A DNA stretch of 37,482 bases from Oscillospiraceae bacterium. GTDB taxonomy: Bacteria; Bacillota; Clostridia; Oscillospirales; Oscillospiraceae. The notes under the pieces are model-generated. The model had not been told where the DNA came from, searched no databases, and saw only the letters and a program-made list of their open reading frames with translations. Location: NCBI GenBank assembly GCA_016292255.1, contig JAEEZZ010000038.1:1-37482 (forward strand). The letters are read 5' to 3'. Within the stretch, counting starts at the first letter, position 1. Each line of letters begins with the position of its first letter. Made by a program: the position numbers and the translations under genes. This document shows positions 1 through 7,494 of this stretch, one piece after another.

Positions 1-1
1 A

Positions 2-499
2 GAGTTTGCCAAAAAATATCACATTCCCGGGCCAAAAGTAAGCCTGCGCACAAACACCTTCCTGAGCGTCGGATATGAAGCGAATACCATTTCCGATATG
101 CTGGAGTTAGAATTCACCAAGATGCTGGAGCAGGGTATCCGTTTCCGCAAATGCAAGCGTTGCGGAAAGTACTTCATCATGAAGGGCAACTACGATACCA
201 CCTATTGTGACCGGATCGCGAAGGGCGAGATCCGCACTTGCCAAGAGCTGGCGGCCATTGATAACTACAAAGCAAAGGTGGCGGACAACGAAGCTCTGGC
301 TGTCTACAGTAAGTATTACAAGCGCTACTCCGCCAGGCTCAAGGTTCGCCAGATCAAGGATGAGGACTTCAAGAAATGGCGCTACCAGGCCATTACTAAG
401 CGGGACGAATGTACCGATGGCAAGATCACCCTCCAGGAGCTCATCGACTGGATGGAGGCAGCATTTCCGAATCGAAAGCCTCAACGAAAGGAGAAATAA
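2..499 (+). CDS. DUF6076-like zinc-finger protein, 3' part
   Basis: This frame is open from the first complete codon of the window to a TAA at 497-499, so the gene begins upstream and only its C-terminal part (about 165 residues) is visible. An internal ATG at 98 is not convincing as the start, because the reading frame upstream of it is protein-like (contains KKYHIPGP). The visible part has a zinc-finger pattern FRKCKRCGKYF, then CDR and a later CQEL. This Cys-x2-Cys plus two spaced Cys arrangement is what I associate with the DUF6076 family of Clostridia. The rest is Lys/Arg-rich and helical. Function is unknown; such proteins are common in accessory and mobile regions. It lies outside the CRISPR locus and shares no operon with it. 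The family name is from memory of the motif and was not searched. Confidence 0.6.
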   Translation, partial: EFAKKYHIPGPKVSLRTNTFLSVGYEANTISDMLELEFTKMLEQGIRFRKCKRCGKYFIMKGNYDTTYCDRIAKGEIRTCQELAAIDNYKAKVADNEALAVYSKYYKRYSARLKVRQIKDEDFKKWRYQAITKRDECTDGKITLQELIDWMEAAFPNRKPQRKEK

Positions 500-541
500 A
501 AAACACAGTTTTATCTTTGATTCCGGAATGGAGATGCAATC

Positions 542-679
542 ATGAGTATTAATCAATCCAGCGTGAAACAGTATCAGATGATTCGAAGATATCTATCGCA
601 TATATATCTCTACGGTTTCTTCAGTCGCGAAGACTTGAGGCTGATGATACCGGACAGTTCGGCAAGCTATGATGCATGA
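542..679 (+). CDS. short ORF (45 aa), possible gene remnant
   Basis: A 45-codon frame starts at ATG 542, about 10 nt after a weak GGAG (529-532), and ends with TGA at 677-679. It begins MSINQSSVKQYQ and includes the stretch HIYLYGFFSRED. It reads like the N-terminus of a longer protein that has been cut off, possibly a regulator or recombinase-like gene, but I do not recognise it. It sits 42 nt after the DUF6076-like gene and could be translated with it. It may equally be a chance frame. Confidence 0.3.
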   Translation: MSINQSSVKQYQMIRRYLSHIYLYGFFSREDLRLMIPDSSASYDA

Positions 680-746
680 AATTAAATCTCGAGGAAATGA
701 ATCATGCGATTATTTCTTTTCTGGATTATGACTCACAGAGGAACTA

Positions 747-775
747 TTGACCACAAATTCGATATGTGTTATACT
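747..775 (+). promoter_or_regulatory. sigma-A promoter of the 797 gene
   Basis: TTGACC (747-752), a 17-nt spacer and TATACT (770-775) make a good sigma-A promoter. The expected start of transcription is near 782, just before the AGGAGG at 783-788. This supports ATG 797 as the gene start, because the upstream in-frame ATG at 704 lies before the promoter. Confidence 0.7.
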
Positions 776-796
776 TCCATCCAGGAGGTTCAGAGC

Positions 797-1132
797 ATGG
801 ATGATTTTGTGATAACGAAGGATCAAAGTGGTGGGGTCATTCCTTCGATGACTGCCGAGAACCAGGAGTACAAGTTACACTGGTTTTACGATGGCAACTA
901 TATCGAGGAGAAGAAAGCCGGAACACTTCGGCGGGAAGGCATCGTCGTCCAGATCATGCCCAAGGACGACAAAAACCTGCACATTACTTATGTCCCGGTG
1001 GACGAAGAAGCAGTAATCCAGGTTCAAAAAATGGCAATCCTGACAAGCGACGTCGAGGCTTTGATAAAGGCCTTAGACATCGCAAAGGAGGCCGCTGAAA
1101 AGGCCGTTTCCTTTATGCGGCCATATATTTAG
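797..1132 (+). CDS. hypothetical protein, 111 aa
   Basis: ATG 797 follows an AGGAGG by 8 nt and a sigma-A promoter by about 20 nt. The longer frame from ATG 704 would start before the promoter, so I chose 797. The protein is small, mixed alpha/beta at first (segments EYKLHWFYDG and GIVVQIMPKD) and ends in an amphipathic helix rich in Ala, Lys and Glu (ALIKALDIAKEAAEKA). There is no signal peptide or membrane segment. I do not recognise a family. It converges on the CRISPR effector operon and is separated from it by a strong hairpin, so it is probably the edge of the flanking region and not part of the defence operon. Confidence 0.6.
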   Translation: MDDFVITKDQSGGVIPSMTAENQEYKLHWFYDGNYIEEKKAGTLRREGIVVQIMPKDDKNLHITYVPVDEEAVIQVQKMAILTSDVEALIKALDIAKEAAEKAVSFMRPYI

Positions 1133-1174
1133 CCGTTTTCCGAAGCGCGGAAACGGAATCCGGGAATAACCAAA

Positions 1175-1222
1175 CCGCAAAGACACGGGCATCGCTGTCA
1201 GGCGATACCCGTGTCTTTGCGG
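1175..1222. terminator. bidirectional terminator between converging genes
   Basis: The arms 1175-1195 and 1202-1222 form a 21-bp stem with one mismatch around a 6-nt loop. The stem begins CCGCAAAGACACGGG. It lies between the rightward 797 gene and the leftward CRISPR operon. There is no long T-run, but the stem strength and position fit a shared terminator. Confidence 0.7.
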
Positions 1223-1307
1223 CGTCCGCGTTTTGAATGATTGCTCTTTTGAATATGGATAAACCCAGACGTATATAAATCTTGCCTTGATATAGTGTAC
1301 TATTTGC

Positions 1308-3530
1308 TCAGCGATCTGCCTCTCTCAGGGAAAACTGGTGCTTGCCGTAGTTCCAACCCAGATATTTCACGCGGACGGTTTGCCCTTCCGTAACGTAGTC
1401 CTCTTTGGATCTAATAAAACAATCGGGGATTTCCCTAATATGCACGAAACCTTGCTCTCCAAACCCCGGTATCTCGACGGTAAAGCCATTTTTCTGTATC
1501 TGAAGGACTTTCGCTTCAACTGTACTCCCCACTTTGATTGTCCACTCTCTTGAAGGCTTTTTATCGTAGGAGAATGATTTGGAGAAATCCGTTCGGAAAG
1601 CTTTGCCGTCATAAGGCTGCTTCTGCGTTGAAGCATGGCCGAATTGGGGATTGCAGCTCTCCAACGTCAAATTGTGGTTGGTTGGCTCCGGTAAGGTTTT
1701 CAGCTTGTTTGCATTGGTGCGGTTGTTGGAAAACCATTGGAAAATAGACGGCATTCCCTTTTTTTGCCCGTCCTTTCCTGTTTTTTGCTCATATGGATAT
1801 TCCACACGGAGGCCTTCGGTGGTTTTCGAATCGCACATCTTCAGCAGTGCCTGCACGGAAGTGCTGTCCACGTTAAAACTGCAATCCGGATTGACAGGAA
1901 TTTCCAATGGCTCCAGCCGCATTTCCAGATTATTGTCCAAAATGCGAATCTGGCAACCCTTTACCGTAAGCTTCACGCTTCCGTAGCCAAGAGGCTTGGC
2001 ATGACCCAGCTTTTGCCAGCGCGTGCTGTCCGGGGTATTCTCACCAAGGGTAAGCACCCAGATCAGATCCTGAAGCTGCTCCTTCGTCACCCGGTCAAAA
2101 TAGATCCGAGATTGGAAATCGGGCTGGCCAGAACTGGGATCGGACGGGCAAACAGCCGTCATGGTTGCGTTCTGATTGGATTTCTCTGCGCTGCGCTGCG
2201 TCGGCTGACTGTGCCAATATAGCTTCCTGCCCCGGGGCGTCGCCTCCGGAAGGTCACAGTATTCCGTCCGCTCTACCGTTTTTTCCGTTGTCGTTCCGTC
2301 CGCTTCGGTATATTGGATCGTTCTTGCGGCACGATATCCGTAGTAGTCGAAATTCCAATAGGTGACCTTGCGGCCGTTCGGATCGACCGGCTTTCGCAGA
2401 TAAAACTCAAAGGCGGAAGGCCTTGGATTGCTGAGAATCGCCAACGTACGTTTTTCTTTTTTCAGAACATGGCAGGGTTGGGCGTCGGAAAAGCGCAGCC
2501 TGCCCTTCAGTCCCGCTCCTGCGGCGGTACCGAACAGCGCACAGGCCGGGCAGAGCTTCTCTCCGTCGCAGGGGCTGTACTTTCCCATGACGTCCGGCCA
2601 CTTGCGGCGCTGCTGCACCCGACCGGCTGCTGCCCCGGAGAAATAGTACAGCTTTTTCCCGTCGCGCTCGACCTCAAAGAAATATACCGGGATGAAGCCA
2701 CCTGTTTCCTTTGCCGCTTCCATCGCATCATTAAGCGCTTTCTGCGTAGACGGAACCGGCCGCTTTTCGTTCTCAACGGTGTTTTTGCAGGTATCCTTCA
2801 CCGAACCGTTGAGCGATCGATACGGGCTGTCATCACCGGCATCCCACGAATGAAGAGGCTCCGGTCCGGCCTTGGTAAGAACCGCGACGTTGTAATCGCT
2901 TTTTGGATTAACCGGAATTGAAAACTGCAGATAGCCGTATTCAACGTTTCTTCCCGGTTTTATTTTGGGATCGTCTACAATGCGAAAGCGCTCATAGCCG
3001 CCGGCGTCCTGAAACCGAAGAAACGCCACGCGTTCGGCATTCTTGTACGACTTCCCGCCCTGCTTGTATTTCGCGTCTGCAACGTCCGCACCGCGAACCT
3101 TGTTGCGAACGGCCCTTGTACTCCAAAGTCTCCAAACGGCGTGTTCCTTGTCGTATTCAAGCAAGCCGCGCTGATGAAAGGCCGCATACAGCGGCGTTCG
3201 CTGGCTGACGGGCTTCTCATCCATCAGAAACGGAAGACAACTGTTGCTTGCAGCCTCGTAGAGACTGCGCAGCATGCCGCGCAGACTGCTGCCGGGGATC
3301 GCGGGCTTGCCGTCCAGTTGATAAAAATCATAGGTCTTATGACCCTTTTCCTCCCTGATCGGAGCCGATTGCGGAACGATCAGCGGGGTTTTCAAAAAGA
3401 TATTCACGTCCAGCCAGCCGCTTAGCTGTTCGGCCGGGTCAGAATACCACGCTGCAAGCGTTTTCCGCTCCGGTTCCTGCTCAAAAGGGATGAAGTTGTA
3501 GGGGTTTACAACGCGATACGTTTCTTTCAC
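1308..3530 (-). CDS. type III-D Cas7 RAMP (TIGR03986-like) with C-terminal S1 domain
   Basis: This is the last gene of the effector operon, 740 aa. It starts at GTG 3530, 7 nt after an AGGAGG, and overlaps the stop of csx19 (GTGA). The N-terminus (VVNPYNFIPF) and IPGSSLRGMLR at residues 78-88 are the RAMP signature of the TIGR03986 family. A Cys cluster at 321, 327 and 330 (CPACALFG, then GRLRFSDA) is the usual Zn-binding insert of large Cas7-type RAMPs, and a Gly-rich loop (KPLGYGSV) closes the fold. In the fused III-D complex the equivalent subunit is called Cas7-insertion and forms part of the crRNA-binding backbone. Residues about 664-737 are different: VGSTVEAKVLQIQKNG, GFVHIREI and VRVKYLG give a classic S1/OB RNA-binding domain. 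I have not seen this as a standard part of the family. It probably adds RNA contact at one end of the complex. Confidence 0.85.
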   Translation of the reverse strand: MKETYRVVNPYNFIPFEQEPERKTLAAWYSDPAEQLSGWLDVNIFLKTPLIVPQSAPIREEKGHKTYDFYQLDGKPAIPGSSLRGMLRSLYEAASNSCLPFLMDEKPVSQRTPLYAAFHQRGLLEYDKEHAVWRLWSTRAVRNKVRGADVADAKYKQGGKSYKNAERVAFLRFQDAGGYERFRIVDDPKIKPGRNVEYGYLQFSIPVNPKSDYNVAVLTKAGPEPLHSWDAGDDSPYRSLNGSVKDTCKNTVENEKRPVPSTQKALNDAMEAAKETGGFIPVYFFEVERDGKKLYYFSGAAAGRVQQRRKWPDVMGKYSPCDGEKLCPACALFGTAAGAGLKGRLRFSDAQPCHVLKKEKRTLAILSNPRPSAFEFYLRKPVDPNGRKVTYWNFDYYGYRAARTIQYTEADGTTTEKTVERTEYCDLPEATPRGRKLYWHSQPTQRSAEKSNQNATMTAVCPSDPSSGQPDFQSRIYFDRVTKEQLQDLIWVLTLGENTPDSTRWQKLGHAKPLGYGSVKLTVKGCQIRILDNNLEMRLEPLEIPVNPDCSFNVDSTSVQALLKMCDSKTTEGLRVEYPYEQKTGKDGQKKGMPSIFQWFSNNRTNANKLKTLPEPTNHNLTLESCNPQFGHASTQKQPYDGKAFRTDFSKSFSYDKKPSREWTIKVGSTVEAKVLQIQKNGFTVEIPGFGEQGFVHIREIPDCFIRSKEDYVTEGQTVRVKYLGWNYGKHQFSLREADR

Positions 3531-4084
3531 GGAGTTGCCTCCTTTCCCTGACAGCCGAAGCCCAGCAGTCGGGCGTCTGCAACAGAGCCCACGCCGTTTT
3601 CATCGTATCGAACGTAGCTTCTGATTCTGACGCAATTCTCGTTCTCCGCAATCGGCAGTGCGTAAGCACCGCCAACGGTAGTCCGCAGTCTGCGGCTGCC
3701 GTATTCATCCGTTCCAAGCGTCACGGTCGTATCAATATCCAGGGTCTGAACGGAATCCATGAAATGGTTTTCGGGCTCCTTCAGAAAGTCGTCCGATTCT
3801 TGCATCGCATTCTGCTTCAACACCGCGTCGTCGGCGATCCGCCACGAGAACGGCCTTCCCAGCGCAGAGCGATGCGCCCACAATTCCCGGGTTTCGTTAA
3901 AAACCCGGAGCTCCAGAAGCGTCTCAAAGGAGGGAAGCGCGGAAAGGCGATCCGCACGCACTGCGAGGAAGCGATCCGTATAGCAGGCGATCACAAGGTC
4001 TCCCACAGCGGCAAATTCTGTCGCCTTTTGCAGCAGCTCCGAATCCGCGCAGCTTCCGGCCGCTTTGATCCAACGATCCATCAT
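3527..4084 (-). CDS. csx19: type III-D CRISPR protein Csx19 (TIGR03984-like)
   Basis: 185 aa, starting at ATG 4084, 6 nt after GGAGG and overlapping the previous stop; a second ATG at 4081 is equally possible. It overlaps the following gene by 4 nt. It has the pattern I associate with Csx19/TIGR03984: a first beta-strand region (GDLVIACYTDRFLAV), then LLELRVFNETRELWAH with the conserved Arg-Phe-Asn-Glu and Glu-Leu-Trp, then DEYGSRRL and a C-terminal YVRYDENGVGSVADARLLGF. Csx19 is found only with type III-D effectors and is a structural subunit of the fused III-D complex. No catalytic residues are obvious. The position between the double Cas7 and the TIGR03986 protein supports the call. The sequence is divergent, so the family name rests on both pattern and context. 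Confidence 0.75.
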   Translation of the reverse strand: MMDRWIKAAGSCADSELLQKATEFAAVGDLVIACYTDRFLAVRADRLSALPSFETLLELRVFNETRELWAHRSALGRPFSWRIADDAVLKQNAMQESDDFLKEPENHFMDSVQTLDIDTTVTLGTDEYGSRRLRTTVGGAYALPIAENENCVRIRSYVRYDENGVGSVADARLLGFGCQGKEATP

Positions 4085-5340
4085 ACGCCACCTCCCAGAA
4101 GATAATCCGTTTTCAGAGCTTTCATGCTTTGCGTCTGATCCGTCCCGTTCACCTTGAGCGCGGTAACCTCACAAAGCCCTCTGCCCACGCCTGCCTCGCC
4201 GCCCAGGGTCATCAAGCCGAGATCCAGGTCGTTGATGGCCGCCGCCAAAAGCCGAAGCAGCTTCGGATCGGTCTCGGTTGGCAGCTCGATCGTCGCTTCC
4301 CCTTCCCCGCCGTGGGCAACTCTGCTGGTAAACAGCGCCCGATTGCACGGCACATTCGTGAAGCGATCGATCGCATTCCGCGTTATGGTCAAGCGCTTTT
4401 TTGTGTTGATTTCTGCTTCCCTGAAGCGAATCTCAGAGCGTTTTTTGACCTTTCCGGTCACGCCAAACAAGGCGTCGATCTGGTTCAGGACCGCCTCATC
4501 AAGGCCGGAGCCTTGGGCGAGCAGCCGCATGTGGTGGCGAAAGCTGCCGGCCCAGGAGGTTCCGGGCAGCACCGCGTCACCCTTTCGGTTTTCCAGCGCG
4601 ATCTGATCCGGCGCAGCTTCGTTCTCACGCGCGATGGCAGTCGTGTAGACACGCACGGAGAAGCTTCCCCGCATTTTGACCGTCAGCTCCACGCGGATGG
4701 GTCGCCTGCGTTCGGGGAGAGGGCCATCCGGAAGTCGATCCGGATAAGCACCGGTCAGTGGGTCGAAGTCCAGCCATTCATCAAGCTGCCTTGGAAATTC
4801 GAAAGACCGTTTTGCGATGGACACGGAAACCAGGCCGTAGCCTCTGGTGCTGCGGGCGCCGAAATGCAAGCCTTCTGCCTGCGCCAGCCGAAGCGCGCGT
4901 TCCAGGCGCGGGACGACCGTTTCTTCGTCCGCATCGTCCGCCAGCTCCAAAATCGCGGTATAAGGCAGATCGCATTCCACGACTTCGAAATCGTATTTTG
5001 CGTGATCTATTTTGGCTCCGTGATCCGTTAGGCCGACGCCGTCGCGTTCGGAGATACGGTAGTCGCTCTGCCTTGTGCCGGCAGGAAGCACTGCGTCGCC
5101 GACCAGGACGGCGCTGGATACTATTTCAGCATGATCTCCGGTTTTGAGATAGCCGAAAACGGCGTCTGCATCCTCCGGAGGCAGCAATGCGCGCAGCACG
5201 CCTGCCAGACTTGTGCCGGGGATCATTGGAAATCCGCGGCTGTCCTTCCGGATATCGTTGTCGGTTTTTTCACCGCTTCCGGTGCCGATCCGAAGGGGAG
5301 CAAGCTGTCTGAATGCACACTGATAGTATATCTTCTGCAT
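4081..5340 (-). CDS. double Cas7 RAMP (Cas7-2x), Csm3-like
   Basis: 419 aa made of two Cas7/Csm3-type RAMP domains in tandem. Domain 1 has LRIGTGSG, acidic residues D27 and D29, IPGTSLAGVLR (40-50) and the Gly loop STRGYGL (164-170). Domain 2 has LPGTSWAGSFR (258-268), an upstream acidic residue D245, RNAIDRFT (321-328) and the Gly loop GGEAGVGRG (380-388). Csm3-type Cas7 subunits cut the target RNA using an Asp just before the IPGxS motif, and both halves keep such an acidic residue. Either may therefore be an RNA cleavage site. This matches Cas7-2x of the fused III-D complex. The start ATG 5340 lies 1 nt after the stop of the upstream gene, so translation is coupled. Confidence 0.88.
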   Translation of the reverse strand: MQKIYYQCAFRQLAPLRIGTGSGEKTDNDIRKDSRGFPMIPGTSLAGVLRALLPPEDADAVFGYLKTGDHAEIVSSAVLVGDAVLPAGTRQSDYRISERDGVGLTDHGAKIDHAKYDFEVVECDLPYTAILELADDADEETVVPRLERALRLAQAEGLHFGARSTRGYGLVSVSIAKRSFEFPRQLDEWLDFDPLTGAYPDRLPDGPLPERRRPIRVELTVKMRGSFSVRVYTTAIARENEAAPDQIALENRKGDAVLPGTSWAGSFRHHMRLLAQGSGLDEAVLNQIDALFGVTGKVKKRSEIRFREAEINTKKRLTITRNAIDRFTNVPCNRALFTSRVAHGGEGEATIELPTETDPKLLRLLAAAINDLDLGLMTLGGEAGVGRGLCEVTALKVNGTDQTQSMKALKTDYLLGGGV

Positions 5341-5341
5341 T

Positions 5342-7492
5342 TCATTCCTCTCCCTTCGCTTTTTCGTAGTGAGCCAGATGGAGCAGTATATCCAGAGGCT
5401 CCTTCCAGTTTTTCATTAGCTTCTCCCAAGCAAAGCGGTCGACGCGGAGAAGAGGGAGCAGCGGTTTTCCACTTGGCGATTCGCTCAGCAGAACGTCCCA
5501 GGACGGCTGCTCCGCCGCTCCGTATACCCGGGTCAACAATTCCTCTGCAAGCTTCTTTTGAGGCGTCTGATTTTCGCTGCTCTTGTCGCTTTCCTTGATG
5601 GTGTCAACCCGTTTACGGAGATCCGAGAGCGAGTCCGCCTCCGCCAGCATCAGGCGGAGCCGCCCGACGGTTCCTTTTCCCAGCCTGGGTGCCCCGCCGC
5701 TTTTATGCAGCCGAATGGCGCTGTCCCGGATTTCCGCGCGCATTGCCGCGGCCAGCAGGGCGGATCCGAGCTGTTGGCAGGGCGCCGAGTCTGCAAACGC
5801 GGTCTTCTTCCGGTCTACGGGAGCATCCGCGATTTCAGAGAGTGTGCGCATTTCCGCTTCCGTATAGAGGCGGAAGAGGCCGAAGCCCTCCTGGGGCAGC
5901 TCGCCCAGCGTCAGCCAAACGGGAAGCTTTTCACCCTTTGACCGGAAGGTAAAGACGCTTCCGCCGCGGGCGGTGAGAAGCTGCGGCTTTTGCAGCTGCC
6001 ACGTCGCCTGATAGCCGCCGACGTGATGATACATGCAGTAGTCCAGCTTTCCTTCGACGGGCGTATTCTCCGCCCCAAGCGCCTGCGCAAGCGCCGCCCG
6101 GAGCTGCCCGTTTCCAACTTCATACAAGCCCTGCGCGGTGGTTAACAGCAGATTAGACTGCTGGACGGCGTAGATCGGCGCGCCGGGCTCCGTCGCGCGA
6201 AGCGGATTCATGATCGGCGTAATCTCCGGCTCACCCTGCAGGCTGCAGGAAGCGTATTGCGCGCTGCGGCTGCGGCCAAAGGCAAAGCTCGTCTTTTGAA
6301 GCAGCTCCTTCACGGTTTCCGCCAGCGCGGCCGGAACCCGGACCTCACCGGCATAGATCATGCCCGCGTCCAGCGCGCTTTGCATATACAGGGTGCCGTC
6401 CTCGCCCGTGCTGTGGTGATACACCGTGTGCGTCTTGACCGCCGTGATTCGGAAGCCGTTCTCTGCCGGGGCGGCAAAGCTGCCGTCCAGCGTTTTTTGC
6501 TTTTTGCCCTCGGCGGAGCCGGAGGCGTAGAGGTTGTGGCAGCGCTTTTCGTTTTTCAGCCGCACCAGCATCAGCGGGGTCGGCACGGAGCGAACGCCGT
6601 CTACGGAGGGCGTCAGCGCGCTCCAACGCACGCTTCCGTCCAGGAAGAGTCGGCGGAAAAGCACGTCCTCCGCTTTTCCGTGCCTCAAATAGGCTGCGGC
6701 CGCACAGCCGATGACGCTGCGCGCCGGAATCTCGTTCAGCTCCTCGGCGCAGCCGGGCAGCGTGACCGGCGCGTTCAGCACCACGCGATACCGGATCAGC
6801 GTATCCGGTTCCCCGGTTGGCACGTCTGTTTGCGGCTTTGCAAACGAAGGGGCTTCGGCAATCAGCGTGTCTTTTTCCAACAGCTCCGCCCGGATCTCTC
6901 CGAGGCCTCGGTTGCGCAGGGAACCAATATGCCGCAGCGCCTTGCAGGACTTCTCCAGCAAGCTGCAAAGCGGGGCGAGAGACGCATCGCCTTCGCCCCG
7001 CAGGAAAACGGACGCCTCCAGCGTCGTTTCACGCTCTGCCGCCAGGGCGCTGTAATGGTTCAGAACCCGCGTATAGCGCAGGGTGTTGTCGACCGCAACG
7101 CCGTTTTCAAGCTTCGTCTGGCCGAGAACGGAGGTGAAGATGCGCGCCACGTTCAGCGGCGCAGCAGCCTGCTTCATCTGCGGGGGCACACCCGTCTTCA
7201 GCCAGGCTTCCATCGCTTCGGCGCCCGGAAGCACGGCGTCCCGCAGGTCGAGGCAGCCCTCTACGCCCGTGCTCGTACCGAACAGGGTCTCAATATTGGG
7301 CTTCGTCGCTTCGGAACAGCCGCAGCGCTGCAGCTGCATTGCCGCCTCTCGCAGGCAGCCCTTGATCCGTCTGGCCGGGATGCTGGGCAGGCCGGCCTCG
7401 CTAATGCAGAGATCCTTGTCCACGGCAACGCCGGTGGCCTCGCCGCTGCCGGCACAGAGATCCGACTTCAGGGTAATTCTCAGAATTGCCAT
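5342..7492 (-). CDS. Cas7-Cas5(Csx10)-Cas11-like fusion effector subunit
   Basis: 716 aa with three parts. Residues 1-230 are a Cas7/Csm3-like RAMP: acidic D25 and D27, PSIPARRIKGCLR (36-48) and the Gly loop RNRGLGEI (193-200). Residues about 233-545 resemble Csx10, the Cas5-like RAMP of type III-D: FAFGRSRSAQY (403-413), GGYQATWQL, GGSVFTF (510-516) and EGFGLFRL. Residues about 560-716 are helical and charged, a plausible Cas11 small subunit. No separate cas11 gene exists in the operon. This order is that of Cas7-Cas5-Cas11 in Synechocystis type III-Dv, a proposed stage toward the single-protein III-E effectors. The start ATG 7492 lies 2 nt after the cas10 stop, with GAGGAGG inside the end of cas10. 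The Cas11 assignment is inferred from position and helicity, not motif. Confidence 0.85.
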   Translation of the reverse strand: MAILRITLKSDLCAGSGEATGVAVDKDLCISEAGLPSIPARRIKGCLREAAMQLQRCGCSEATKPNIETLFGTSTGVEGCLDLRDAVLPGAEAMEAWLKTGVPPQMKQAAAPLNVARIFTSVLGQTKLENGVAVDNTLRYTRVLNHYSALAAERETTLEASVFLRGEGDASLAPLCSLLEKSCKALRHIGSLRNRGLGEIRAELLEKDTLIAEAPSFAKPQTDVPTGEPDTLIRYRVVLNAPVTLPGCAEELNEIPARSVIGCAAAAYLRHGKAEDVLFRRLFLDGSVRWSALTPSVDGVRSVPTPLMLVRLKNEKRCHNLYASGSAEGKKQKTLDGSFAAPAENGFRITAVKTHTVYHHSTGEDGTLYMQSALDAGMIYAGEVRVPAALAETVKELLQKTSFAFGRSRSAQYASCSLQGEPEITPIMNPLRATEPGAPIYAVQQSNLLLTTAQGLYEVGNGQLRAALAQALGAENTPVEGKLDYCMYHHVGGYQATWQLQKPQLLTARGGSVFTFRSKGEKLPVWLTLGELPQEGFGLFRLYTEAEMRTLSEIADAPVDRKKTAFADSAPCQQLGSALLAAAMRAEIRDSAIRLHKSGGAPRLGKGTVGRLRLMLAEADSLSDLRKRVDTIKESDKSSENQTPQKKLAEELLTRVYGAAEQPSWDVLLSESPSGKPLLPLLRVDRFAWEKLMKNWKEPLDILLHLAHYEKAKGEE

Positions 7493-7494
7493 CG

